The notes beneath the pieces were generated by a model. It worked only from the letters and a program-made list of their open reading frames with translations. It searched no databases and was not told the DNA's origin. From Sclerotinia nivalis (lineage: Eukaryota > Ascomycota > Leotiomycetes > Helotiales > Sclerotiniaceae): DNA of 64,000 nucleotides. The stretch covers positions 8,060,001-8,124,000 of the forward strand of contig JAPEIS010000001.1 of the NCBI GenBank assembly GCA_029531795.1, written 5' to 3'. Both the position numbers and the translations under genes were made by a program. How positions within the stretch are numbered: position 1 is the stretch's first letter; each line of letters opens with the position of its first letter. This document shows, piece by piece, positions 1-11,453 of the stretch.

Positions 1-165
1 GCAATTATGGGTTGCGCAACATTGATTAGATTACCTCGAGTATCCTGACTGTCAGCCTTCCCGATCGAGGCAATGCATTTACATTTTGCCAACATATTTT
101 GTGATGATTTGGCATCTTGGATGATGGATCGCAACGAGACTCGATTACAATGTATAAGCACTCCC

Positions 166-250
166 TTTGCACTGCATTTGATAATTGCTTTGGCACTGCA
201 TTTGATATTTGCTTTGGCACTGCATTTGATATTTGCTTTGGCACTACATG
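166..250. repeat. 24-bp minisatellite, about 3.4 copies
   Basis: Direct tandem copies of a unit reading roughly CTTTGGCACTGCATTTGATA plus TTTG. The first unit differs at a few bases and the last decays into GGCACTACATGCG. The unit length is a multiple of three, so it gives repetitive peptides on both strands, but no gene is recognisable around it. Confidence 0.85.
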
Positions 251-579
251 CGCATTGTTCTTCATCTACATACTCCGAAGATGCATGCCGAGGGCCAGAT
301 GCCTCAAACCTCACATCCAATAATAGATCATCCATGTCTTGGTACGGTTTTCTTTGGGAGTGCTTATAGTGACTCTTCGAGCACTGAATATCATGAGACT
401 GCTCTCTCAATATGGCAGTTCAATGGGATAAAATACGGAAAAGTTGCTGCGATGTTCATGCAAGCTGATTGAATGAGAAGTTTGAAGACATGACTGGATG
501 TTATCATTATGGGTACAAAATCCACTATCCCTATATCAATCAAAGAGATTAACCTCTCTAACTTTTAATCAGTCCAAAA

Positions 580-1279
580 TGCCCTCAAGCGAGAATACCA
601 TTTCGTATGGAGGATGGATTGATTGGTCTACCTAAAGAAGTAGCAAGTCATGCAGAAGATATTTTTGATGAATTCAATTGCCTTGACCTGAATATCACTA
701 CTCCGGATGGCTCGAATGGAAGTTCCGAATTGCCAGTTATGGTCTATATTCATGGTGGCGGAGGATGGACAATTCGCAGAGCAGATCCTAACTATTATCG
801 AAGATCTCATTTTCTACAAGGGAACGGCGGAATTTACCGCTTTGGCTCCAAAATCTAGTCCGGAATTGAGAATCAGACAATATATCTTTAAACAGAAAAA
901 TCCATTTTCGACAGCGGGGATTTTTGAAGGGGTAGAGGTGCATGCATTGGATTTAGTGTATTTGCATGGCTCTGAGGATATTTTTGGGAAATTGGCGGAT
1001 CTTGGTATTGAGGATAAGGAGGAGGAATTAAGAATGATGCAGGAAATGCAGAGAGCTTGGATACGTTTTGCTTATGGGGAGGATGATGGAGATGTAGATG
1101 GAAGGAAAGGGGGAGGTGCTGTGAAAGTTTTCGACCGGATGGCAAGGTGGGGGTAATGGGAATAGAGGAGTTTATGGAGGAAAGAGGAAATGAGCGATGG
1201 AAGGTTTTTGAAGGTTTATGTAACAGGGAGATGGAAGGAGTGGTGGAAGTGCTGTTGCGGGTTTATGGGGGGGGGTAGT
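580..1279 (+). pseudogene. Type-B carboxylesterase relic with internal deletion
   Basis: The first part reads like the middle of a type-B carboxylesterase/lipase: a Cys-Leu-x-Leu-Asn-Ile-x-Thr-Pro motif followed by PVMVYIHGGGG, the oxyanion-hole HGGG motif. The frame then shifts at about 780-850. The remainder resembles the C-terminal end of the same family (a hydrophobic VHALDLVYLHG segment, then an MQRAWIRFA segment). The region between, which should carry the GESAG nucleophile elbow, is missing. Only about 230 codons remain of an expected 500-550. It is therefore an internally deleted, frameshifted pseudogene. An intact but clearly different esterase of this family lies at 14,681-17,001, so this is not a local tandem duplicate. 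Start and end are approximate. Confidence 0.7.
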
Positions 1280-4200
1280 TGGGGATGGGTAGGGATAATC
1301 TAGGGTCATCGTTTCTAGTTTTATTTAGCCCCCATGATGTCCTTACCAAAATTCTCTTAGACATAACCCGCAGAACTTGTAAGTAGTATTCCCGTCAAAT
1401 GACTTCTTTATTCTTCAGCTTAGTCTGAGATGCTGCTCAAGCACTACGTAAGATTTCGAAGAGCAATGAGACAGTGTCATTTCAATCTTGAACCCCACAC
1501 CCATGACTCTCTCAGTATCTATCCATTTGATTGTGGGAGTTTGAATCTATGATCAAGAGAGGGCTATATATTACCCTTGTGAGACTTTTTGGTAGGCTTA
1601 GCCTTCTTAATTTTTATATTTTGACATTCCAGATAATAGTAAATCCCCCGTCTGCTTTCCAATTTTAACGCAGGACATTCACAAACCCTGAGCAGCCCAT
1701 ATCCAACCCACCCCCAAATATTAAATGTCGCTTCCTCAATTTCCAACTTCAATTCTGCCTCCACTTAAACGTCTCATAATACATAAAATCTCCATTAACC
1801 TCATTCTTCCCAAATGGTTTTTCTAAAAAAGAAGAATGAGAATGTCGTACAGCGCAGAGTGCAGCTGACACACCAAAATTCGGATTGCAAAGAAGGCTTG
1901 GAATCTCCCTATCCCTGTGATGAATCTTCTTCGTAACCTAGAAGCATGTATGGGAATGATCAATCTAGTGTTAAATTATTAATAATAGACGGACTTACAC
2001 TGGCAATATTCATTCAACATAGAACAATGATAGAAGGATAGTTTCATCATTCGTCTATTTATCACTACCATTTTCCAGTTTCGCCTTTTAATGTCACTGT
2101 TGGTATCACCTCGGCGATACTATTGCATAGTACTATTGTAGTATATTGTGTTATTCATTCTTGCTAGCTACACTATGAGAAATGGGGACTATTTATGTGA
2201 AAGAGGAAGGGGCTAGAACCGGCTAGTTCTACGGCTCCCTTTGATGAGGTTGATCACATGACGTTCCAACAGTCACGAATATCTGGACCTACTACCGCCT
2301 TTTATTCAAAAACTTAAATATTCCTTTCTAAATACCTGAACATAGCGAGTACATAGCCTATAATCTACACAATCCTCCAATATCCAATTTCCTAATAAAA
2401 TCATGGTAGAGCAGACTGATTAACCTTCACCTCTCCGATATTGTTTGATACCACAAAGAAATGACAGCACCAATACACAGACTAAACAGAGGAAAGACAA
2501 ATTTATGTGTGATATTGAGTTTATCTTTTTTATTTTTTTCCTGATTTTCCTTAGTGATGATTATTGAAGAGCACAAGTTTGACAACAGATGTAATTTTAA
2601 CTTCAATAAGGAGACAGATCTCCCTTTCACTGTCGTTCAAAGAAAAGAGGAAGGCATTTGAGAGATAACAATCAAGGTAACAGATAATTTTACCACGCGA
2701 TTTTACACAGTTGATTAACTCCCATCTATCTCACTACTTACCGCCTAGCATATCCTGAGCCTTCTCGCCATCGCTATCCCTCTTTATTCTGTCCTGCGGG
2801 TATGTTGTGCTTCTGAACTTAGGCTTGTGGGACTTATCTATTAAGAGAATGATTTTCGGTTGGATGTATGCTTGTTCGTGGGTTCGCGGTATATACAGCT
2901 CATAGGATATCATTAGCATCTAGACTGATGAATTTGGTGAATGAGGAGGAGCGAACGGATCGCCAGTGAATCGATTTTTGCACTTCAGTATTTCATCCTT
3001 CCGTGACTTACTCCGCCAAGATGTAAGAGGGCCATAGCTGTCTATTTAAGCACTGAAAGTTTGAGATCTTCCGACTCCGGCTTCACACATGCACTTCTGC
3101 GCTTGGCAATACTGAAAAATCATTCATTTGGTTGAGCCGCTTGCATGTGTACTGAGCGAGAGATTGACTGGAAGAAAGACGTGAGGGAATGTCATTATCA
3201 CTATTTAGAATCTTCGGACTAAATGCCGTTGATTATATTTAGGATGAGATGATTTGAGTGACAGCATTAATATCTAGCCAATGGCGATTGATGTCTCTGA
3301 GCAGCAAAAATGTTAGAAGTTATCTTATACTATCTCATCTTTCCTCGATCTTCAATCCAGTCATTTGCATCCATATATAGCCCCTGATAGTTTTAACAGT
3401 ATGAGACTTTTTCCTGGAGGTTGCCTATCGTGCTTCCCTGGGATGACTTAAGGAAATTGGTACGAGCAGAGAAACATTTTTATACCCTTTACCAGATTCC
3501 CTCCACTAGAACACTCCACTTAAATTTCGATGCCCGATACACAGAAATTGTAGTATTACCACCACTTCAGCTTGAGCTAAGCATGCAAGTAGAAGATCAA
3601 GCGATATCATGAGTAAGACAATTAAAGGCTTGCAACTTCAGAAGTAGATCCCGTGCCCAGCTAAAAAGATGACATTATCTTGATTACCAGGCGCAAGAGT
3701 AGAGAACAGAAAGTAGTGTGAAATGGGATGAGATATGAGTACCGACAATGGAAACTTATCCTCGGAAAGACGACAAAAACACATGAAGTAAGCGGCATCT
3801 TTAGATGGGGCGATAAATTCCCATGCAACCTACTGCCATCCTTCTACCAGACTCCTTATACCACAGCCGTTTCTCCAGTACTAATGCACAACATACACCA
3901 AAAATATTCCGCTCAGTTCTAGCTTTACAACGATGCCTTGAGTACACTCTTGGCTATAATAGATAGCTTTTATACGCAGAGTAAGTTTTGGAGAAGGTAT
4001 GGGTTCTTGTATACTGCTTCTCTGCTATTACAAATGTAATGCCGCCTCTTGTAGTTGAGTTCCTGCGCCGGTCACATTTGAGTTTGATATGATTCACCTG
4101 AACTTGTCTCACAATCATTACTCCCAGATTGAATCTAAATATACCCAAATTCTTCGAGAGATACGTGATAGATGCTTCGGTTCTAAAGTGTCATTGTGTG

Positions 4201-5587
4201 TTGTATTTACTTTCTTTAACTTTATCGAGGAAGATGATGGTTACGAAATCAATATATCTTTTGCACTTGCACCTTCGCCTGCAGCATTTTCCAAATAACC
4301 TAGTAGCTTGTAAACACATTTACTTACAATACTAATCCGTCCATCACATGGACAAAGACACGAACAACAAATGGGGCAGATTTTGTAGTCCGCTTTTATA
4401 TCTGCGCTTGACACGTCGGCGATAAGTGGAATGAAAGTAAAGTTCCAGAAAGGTATAGCGGAGATAAGATGGAAACTAAGTGCTGGGACAAAATAAAATG
4501 AGATGAGATGAGATGAGATGATACGTATATCACCTTATTACGACAACAAAATCGCCCACTTTTAGCAGAGACAACAACAAAAGCCCACGACTACAAAAGA
4601 TCTCACATCCAACGGCAAAAAATTCATGCACATTGAACGCAATTTTAGAAATATTAAACCAAAAATATCGCCATAGAAAACTACTCCAACACAACCATGG
4701 AGGCATCAACAGATACTGAATTACACCGAGAACAGCGACAACCGCAGGCAAACTTTAGCCCAAGTCTATGGAACGTATTGATAGGGTCTATTATATCTCT
4801 GATTTTTGAACGTAGATGCGAAGAACTTTGGATTCATGGATACACATCTGGTGACCTGCGAGATTGCCCACATCTTGCCGTGGAATTGGATTCTGCAGAC
4901 CCGTTAGTTTTCCATAGGAAAAATCAACAACATCATATCTATTCCTTTGCCTCGAGTTTTGGTTTCGTTTGACGATGAATATGACGCATTCAGTATGTCA
5001 CTCATCCGCACTCAAACTCTTAATTATAGAACTATATAAGTTCCCTAGCCTCACAATAAATTGTTATCCAAAGCAAAATTCGGGGAGAAGATCATCAAGC
5101 GCTGGGTACTACTCCCTGACCTCAAGGGAGAGCCTTGTTATATACCGCGAACTTGAATTATCCACGACTCAAAGTACAACAAGGAGAAGGTAAAATTTGC
5201 ATTGCTAACCCTGGTATTATAGTATCATCGCCAGACGAAAAGGGCTGACATCATGTGATTGTTCTGAGTCGACTTGAGGATCACCATTGTTCAACTCCAC
5301 TACTCATATATCAATCAATAGATGGGACTAGTGAGATTCATAGGTAACAATCCAAACAGTAACATCCGAAGCTCCAAAAATCCTTCAATCACAATCTAAA
5401 TGGATAACACCAATGATCCCTAAAGCCTGGTGATCTTTGCTGTATTCAATGTACCATCCAGACCACTGAAGTTGTATCACTCCTCGAAGCATCCATACTC
5501 CCTACCATCTCCTCTATGACTACATCACTATTGCAGATAAGATTGTAAAACGAAAAATTCATTCTTCCCTATCCCAATTGCTACAGC
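1280..5587. other. Intergenic stretch without a recognisable gene
   Basis: No frame longer than about 90 codons, and no domain I recognise on either strand. The short open frames (for example 1564-1764 minus, 4697-4972 plus) show no family signature or convincing gene structure. A pentanucleotide microsatellite (GAGAT-type, about four to five units) lies at about 4499-4521. Composition is that of the surrounding gene space, not of the AT-rich compartment. Confidence 0.6.
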
Positions 5588-6559
5588 CTAAAAGTCGTAG
5601 TTACAATAACCTTGAGGGTTGCTTGAATCAGACCGGACGCATTGTAGGCAAAGCCCGATGTTGTTTTTCAGTCGTTCCAAGCTCCAACAACGGCCTTTCC
5701 TATACTCTGGTGGAGCATGCTTGCACTCATAACTGCATGTAATACTTCGCTCATTAGGGATGGGATCCGCCATGTTTTCTGCCGCCTCTATTGCTTCAGA
5801 GATAGAAAGACCAAGCAACTTTGCTCGCCAAAGTTGCTTATCTCGGAGTAAATTTAAATATGCATATGCATATTTACTCGTCCAACCACACTTGTGAACG
5901 TACATTCCGGTCCTTTTATTGATCCCTGAGATAAAGATCTCCGATAGTTCTAACCTTGCGAAGCTTCTCTGTTGTTCCAGTAAACCTTTATATTTGATTG
6001 TTAGTTTCAGGCCCAAAGTGGCAATAAGTTACTCACAGAATACCCTCCAAGTCATAACAGATTCGATCTCTTTGCATAAAAGATCGAGGTATGGAGTATG
6101 GTATTTGAGGATCAATGCTTTCGTAATTTCCTTGAACGCTTGTGCATTCTGGAATAGGTATGCCGCCGCAATAAGAAACATCAGATCCACAGCTCCCTTT
6201 TTATTAGTTCGAAGCAAGGTTTCGCTTGCTAGTTTCATGGCGTTGATAAAATCATACTTGTCCGTTGTGATAGCAACATCTAGAACTTAACGTGCAGGAA
6301 TGGCTCGAGACACCTCATTGTTCTGGTGGTGGATGATCGCGAAGATAATTTCGAGCGCAGCGGCGTTATCTTCAGGAAGTGATAACTCTATCGGTCCTTC
6401 GTGATTGAGCAGATCATGGCCTTCTTGCCAGTCAGGTCCAAACATAACCAAGAAAGGTTTCGACGCTGTCTTCAGAAATAGTGAATGAACACGAAATCTC
6501 TTCTTTTCTGGGCCAACAACCAGGATAACGTCGCCGCCTGGAGCGAAATTGACATGAAG
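5588..6559 (-). pseudogene. Fungal BTB/POZ-domain protein gene, disrupted
   Basis: The minus strand encodes a typical fungal BTB domain: a GGDVILVVGPEKKRFRVHS start, then FLKTASKPF, a WQEGHDL segment and an LPEDNAAALEIIFAIIHHQN segment. An all-helical C-terminal part follows. A good intron lies at 5986-6036 (GTGAGT donor, CTAAC branch, AAAG acceptor) and joins the two coding blocks in frame. The BTB block is broken by a TAA at 6287-6289, where a Gln codon would fit. There is no ATG in frame: an upstream TAA precedes the block, so the 5' end is lost. Such proteins are usually adaptor-like with unknown targets. I call it a pseudogene; an alternative is a mis-modelled intron around the internal stop. 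Confidence 0.7.
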
Positions 6560-7328
6560 TTATCGGGCTCAACCACAATAGGCATATAATAATGTGTAAT
6601 AAATTCAATTTCCTTATACATTCATTGCGAAGCAGAAAGTCATGAAGGATAGGTGTTCTCGACTGCAGCTTTTCGGAATAATATCGTTGGAAGAATTAGC
6701 TAGGTACTATACCACTAACGATAGACTCAGACTCAGGTACCAGGGATCTGATATTGTCTTCCACCTCACATATTAAAAGGCACTAGTCAATTCTCTATCA
6801 CTTGAAGAATTTGGCCCTCTGATATATGTATAAATCACCATCGAGGTGATAAGTGAATAACAACTCTTTTTACCCCAATTTACCGCGCTTTATCTAGTGA
6901 TCTTACAACATAAATCATCCATCTATCCACCAGCAGCTCTGGGGGAGAGTTGTTCATTTCCGATTCCAATTCATGAGTTTCTGTCATCATTGCCTTACCA
7001 ATTGTCAATTTGATGAAGGAAAGAAGGAAGCTAGTAATTCGAGGCCTATTTAAATAACCCCCCTGCTTTGTGCTTTTTGCTTTTTGCTTTACGCTACGCA
7101 CTTGCGTTGAATACTAACTTAATCCACAAACTCTTTGTCATTGACAGGTATGAGAGAGGAACATAGGAAGGTGATAATATGGAAAAATCTAGTGTTTAAT
7201 CGCGTGTATATTCTGTTCTATCGTATATATCATTGTATTTCCCACCATTTAACGCACGCATAGACAATTCTCCTCTTCTTACTCCCAATCCCCTCTTCCC
7301 CATCCTCTCACATGTCCCTTCCCCATAC
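6560..7328. other. Intergenic, nothing recognised
   Basis: No supported gene. The only open frames are short and lack family signatures. It separates the decayed BTB gene from the 3' end of the nitroreductase gene. Confidence 0.6.
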
Positions 7329-8046
7329 CTAAGCACCATAAACCTTAAATCTCTCCTCAAGTGGCACGAAAGTCTTCTCGCCAGCCTTTGCAGTCGGCGT
7401 ACCAAAAACGAGCTGAGCATTCAATTCCCAATCAGCCGGAATCTTCCACTGTTCGGCAACCTTAGCATCGATCAACGGAGCATAATGTTGTAAATTGGCT
7501 CCGAGACCTTCGGCTTCGAGGGCGACCCAGATGGCATGTTGAGTCATGGCGTCACTTTGGGTGGCCCAGACGGGGAATTTGTCGGCGTAGGTTGGGAAGC
7601 CGGATTGCATTTTTGAGACGACACTTCGGTCTTCGAAGAAGAGGATCTGTGGTTTAGTTTATTAGTATATTGATTTTCCCAAATCGAATGATCATAGTGC
7701 GAATTCAGAATATAAAGTAGGCAAAAGAAAAAGAAAAGAAATCCTCAAAACATACAGAGCCATAACCCCCTCTAAATCCAGCAATCCTCTGAGCAGTAGC
7801 CTCAAATTGTGCCTCGGGAACAACAGCCTTCAAAGCATCCTTGGTAATATCCCAAAGCTTCTCATGTTCTTCTTTCAACAACAAGACGACTCTGGTACTT
7901 TGAGAGTTGAAGGAGGAAGGAGTGTGAAGGATGATTTGTTCGACAATCTCTTGAATTTTGGCGTCGGGGATGGGGGATTTAGCTTCGAGAGCGTAGATTG
8001 TGCGACGGGTCTTGAGGAACTCGATGAATTGGGCTGAGGAAGACAT
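7329..8046 (-). CDS. Nitroreductase-family oxidoreductase, FRM2/HBN1-like
   Basis: Two exons, 8046-7756 and 7646-7329, with an intron at 7647-7755 (GTATGT donor, CACAG acceptor), give about 202 residues. That is the usual size of the small fungal nitroreductases related to yeast Frm2 and Hbn1. The start ATG at 8046 opens with MSSSAQFIEFLKTRRTIYAL; the RRTIY segment is the typical phosphate-contacting start of the FMN site. A HTPSSFNSQSTRVVLLL segment follows. Near the C-terminus is TQHAIWVALEAEGLGANLQHY, and a conserved FGTP turn lies near the end. The family binds FMN and reduces nitro-aromatics or quinones with NAD(P)H. In yeast it is linked to lipid signalling and oxidative stress; I infer a similar cytosolic role. 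The gene looks intact. Confidence 0.88.
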
Positions 8047-9476
8047 TTTGTTGGTAGTGTGGTGAGTAGGTGGTTTTGGTGTGTGGTTGTGAGTTGAGGA
8101 TATGTGAAAGTGCTTTCGAGTTTGAGAGAAGTGAATTGTGCTGCCGAACCTGATGAACAGAGAGAAGTCAATCCCCTTATATACCCCAACCACGCAAGCA
8201 TCACCAACTCACTCACCTCCAACCCAACGGACGTCGCAAAAGTAGAGCTAGAATCCGCTCTTGCCCCGCCAGAGGTAATGACACCAATGACATCTCCACT
8301 TTCCCACCCAGAATCATCCAATAAAGAGTTCTGACGAGGGGAAAATATGTGGGATTAGTTGGTTGGCAATCATAACAAATTTATCGATAATCAGAGAATT
8401 GGAAAATTCATTCTAACAATTTCCTCCCTCACAAGCTTAACGTGAACAAGCTTTTTCCCGAGCCTCCCACCACCCCATTCCGAGCGAGACAGACCCCACA
8501 TGTCCAAGCTCGTTTCAGAACAGATTTCTAATCCTTATGATAAGCGATGGAAAGCTAACATACGCATTATAAAGCTTCTTGCCGTGGTGGAGTTACGAAC
8601 TGTTGTATCTACCAATGATGTACTTTTCCGCCCCGCTCAAATAAGCAGTTATTAAGAATGAGAAATCGGGGGATTATTGAGTACGTGCCACGATGATGTG
8701 CTAATATTACGATATGCTGATAGTATTTTATCCACTCAAGAACATACCTGTCTAATTTAACAAGTGAGAATACCCAGGGTTAAAGATAGATAGGTAGATA
8801 TATGGAGATGTAAGTCATAAAATACCTGTTTCTCACCAATCAAATCATTTTGCCCACGCGGCAAACACTCCGTGGAGACGGCCTCCAGGTGGGATGAAGT
8901 TTGTTGTACCAAGCTTTTTGTACATGTAGTTTTCAGAGTGTCTATTCGATAAAGGGTCATCAAAATTCACAATCCCAATAAACAATCACATCATACTTCA
9001 CAACTTCACACTTCAACAAATCAAAATGTAATTCAAAGTATTTTCATTCACAACCTACTTAGTATGTACATAAGCATGGTAAACCACCGATAAATACCTA
9101 TTTACCCTATCTCCCACCATCGATTTCCCATCACGTAGCCCCAATTGCTTGGATTATTCTTTTGCTGATATTCTATGCCATCCCCATCCCACCAGTCTAA
9201 ACGCCTTCAACACCAAGCTAATGAAAATCCACATCTGAAACCACCCAATCAATATTCCATCGTATGCAGACATGTAACCCAAAGTCCTCCCATCCATCGC
9301 TTAAAAGCAAAGTATCCTGCCACCCAGCAAGCGTATAGTACAGTCCAAATTTGCCATCGGATACCGACATCCTATGCACATTTACAGCTTTCGTTCCATT
9401 CGCATAGTAATCGCATCCTTGGATTTTTTGGTGACAAGGTAAAACTGTGAAGAAGAAAAGAGTGAAGTGAACTTAA
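8047..9476. other. Intergenic region upstream of the nitroreductase gene
   Basis: Contains the 5' flank of the nitroreductase gene and the 3' flank of the flavoprotein gene. Open frames here are short, Pro/Ser/His-rich or antisense shadows. No RNA gene was recognised. Confidence 0.6.
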
Positions 9477-11453
9477 CTACCAAGTCTCGGCAATATATTG
9501 TCCAGCTTCATTCTTCAACTTCCAAAAGTTCTTTGCTTCCTCCCTACCCAAATTACCTTTCTCCATCGCAACATCAACAAGTGCTTCCTCAACACCTTCA
9601 CCCATTCCCTTACTACTACCACAAACAAAAACTCTACCATCCAAAGCATTAATAATAAACCAGACCAAATCTGCTTCATTTCTAACTTCATCCTGAACAT
9701 ATTTGCCCACTTGTTTACTACCTGGTCTTCGACTTTGAACAACCTTTTTAACTTCCGATTCATGTACACCCCATTCACCAGAATATAATTCATCAAGAAG
9801 AGAATCTCTAACTCCTTGAAGAACCCAAACTTTATTTGCACAATTGGCATTCTTGAGACGACGTTGAACGAATCCTCTGAATGGAGCAATTCCTACACCT
9901 GCACCAACCAAAAGCATAGGTCCATCAGAAACAAATTCTCTAGCCAGAGGATTTGCCATCAATCCTTTGAACATGGGAATTCTAATGCTGACCTTTTCTC
10001 CTCTCTTTTCAGCTTCGATGAATTTTCTTGCTTGTCGTTCAAAAAATCCTGACCCAAGACCAGTTCGATTTCCACCGCGCCAATCTTTTGTTTCATGAAT
10101 AGTGACTGCAATTTCGATGAGTCGGCTACATCCTTCAACTGGCACACAATTTTCTTGAGGATCATTTGACATGGAGTAAAACCGAGGTCTTAATGTTTCG
10201 AGTACTGAAAGAAGATGATCGAGAGGTGGTTTGCTGGATGAGAATGCGTGAAGTAGTTGGGGGATGGTAATATGTGGTCCAGTTCTGAAATCGCAGAATG
10301 TTCCTTGTCCTTCACCGGAACATAGATATAACAAAATCTTCTTCTCTTCTGGATCGATGGCATATTCGGCAAGTAATCGTAAAATCTTCTTATTTGGAGG
10401 ATATGATTGAATATCGGAACACCAAGTTAATAAATCGCGTCTAGTTGTGATTAATTCTCTTGGTTTATCATCTCCCCAAATTGTAGGCCATCTTCCAGAA
10501 AATGTCTTCAATAAAATCTTTCGATCACGAAGATATCTTGGAATAGATAACAAATCCAATACTTCTTCAACCATTGATTCTTCATTTGGTGCCATAACAC
10601 CAATTGCACCACCAACCTTAAAATCAACGCCACCTTCCTCTGGATAATCCGTCACATCCAAATCGAAATGATAGGTTCTCTTCTCCGCACCAGGTTTCGT
10701 CAATTCTCTAGTGTTGAATATTCTCGCAGAATAAACCTCATAAGGTGGATGTGGTTGAACAAATGAAGGTGGTTGAACTTTGGTGTCGACACCTAATTTG
10801 GCGTGATGCGGTGTGAAGTCAATTGAACCATTTTCCATACCGATTCCAGAATCAGTATGCGAAATGGCTTTTTGAAGATCTGCGGCATCTGCGACATCCA
10901 TTGATGGCTCAACAGTGATCGCTCCTCGATTTTCGTTGACTTCCAAAGATTTCATACCCTCGACGAGATCCCAACCTTTCTCCTTCTTCAAAGGAAGAAT
11001 CTCCATATTCTTCTTGGGTAAATCTGGCAGACTGGTCAATCGTGTAGGAATTGTATCAATCTTTAATTCCAAGCTCCTATAAGCATCATTGTCTGGTAAC
11101 CTTGGTCTTTCATATGTGAGGCCATCGGTTTTGGTAATTGCCATACAGCAACCCCCACCACAGCATTTTTCGACCAATTTTGTACCCGCCTCTCCGATAA
11201 TTCTTTGCATATCGGTAGCATTTTGTGAGATAAGTTTGGTCGAGGCCCGGCGGCGACGTGGTTCAATTTCTTCAGGTTCGAGGTCGGAGGAAGAAGAGGA
11301 TGAGTAGGTGAGAGATGGGACCTGAGAGACTTGGGAACGGGGTGACTCAAGTTGTGGTTCTTGTGGTATACAATGAGATGTAGTAGCCATTCTTAAGATT
11401 TGCGGACGCGACATATTTCGGAGTAGAATTGATGAATGACGGTGACAGATCAT
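9477..11453 (-). CDS. FAD/NADPH reductase, cytochrome-P450-reductase type without flavodoxin domain
   Basis: A single uninterrupted frame of 658 residues. From about residue 235 to the end it is a ferredoxin-NADP reductase module of the CPR/sulfite-reductase type. It has the FAD-binding RPRFYSMSN motif at 422-430, the NADP-binding GAGVGIAPFRGF loop at 517-528 and a VFVCGSSKGMG segment near 609. The C-terminus is a Trp, as in CPR, where it stacks on the flavin. The N-terminal 230 residues are Ser-, Arg- and Glu-rich, mostly low-complexity, and hold a CCGGGCC cluster at 97-103 instead of a flavodoxin domain. There is thus no visible FMN site, and electrons would have to pass to a separate partner. 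In-frame Met residues at 14 and 22 are alternative starts. The physiological acceptor is unknown. Confidence 0.85.
   Translation of the reverse strand: MICHRHSSILLRNMSRPQILRMATTSHCIPQEPQLESPRSQVSQVPSLTYSSSSSSDLEPEEIEPRRRRASTKLISQNATDMQRIIGEAGTKLVEKCCGGGCCMAITKTDGLTYERPRLPDNDAYRSLELKIDTIPTRLTSLPDLPKKNMEILPLKKEKGWDLVEGMKSLEVNENRGAITVEPSMDVADAADLQKAISHTDSGIGMENGSIDFTPHHAKLGVDTKVQPPSFVQPHPPYEVYSARIFNTRELTKPGAEKRTYHFDLDVTDYPEEGGVDFKVGGAIGVMAPNEESMVEEVLDLLSIPRYLRDRKILLKTFSGRWPTIWGDDKPRELITTRRDLLTWCSDIQSYPPNKKILRLLAEYAIDPEEKKILLYLCSGEGQGTFCDFRTGPHITIPQLLHAFSSSKPPLDHLLSVLETLRPRFYSMSNDPQENCVPVEGCSRLIEIAVTIHETKDWRGGNRTGLGSGFFERQARKFIEAEKRGEKVSIRIPMFKGLMANPLAREFVSDGPMLLVGAGVGIAPFRGFVQRRLKNANCANKVWVLQGVRDSLLDELYSGEWGVHESEVKKVVQSRRPGSKQVGKYVQDEVRNEADLVWFIINALDGRVFVCGSSKGMGEGVEEALVDVAMEKGNLGREEAKNFWKLKNEAGQYIAETW

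Noticed and set aside
707..1156. 149-codon open frame as an independent gene
   Set aside because: Its C-terminal half continues the esterase family from the frame at 607-858 after a frameshift; it is part of the relic.
4697..4972. 91-codon open frame
   Set aside because: Starts at an ATG but has no recognisable domain, no intron-linked partner and no conserved context that I can see.
9498..11350. Open frames antisense to or overlapping the flavoprotein gene
   Set aside because: Shadows of the 658-codon gene; no family signature.
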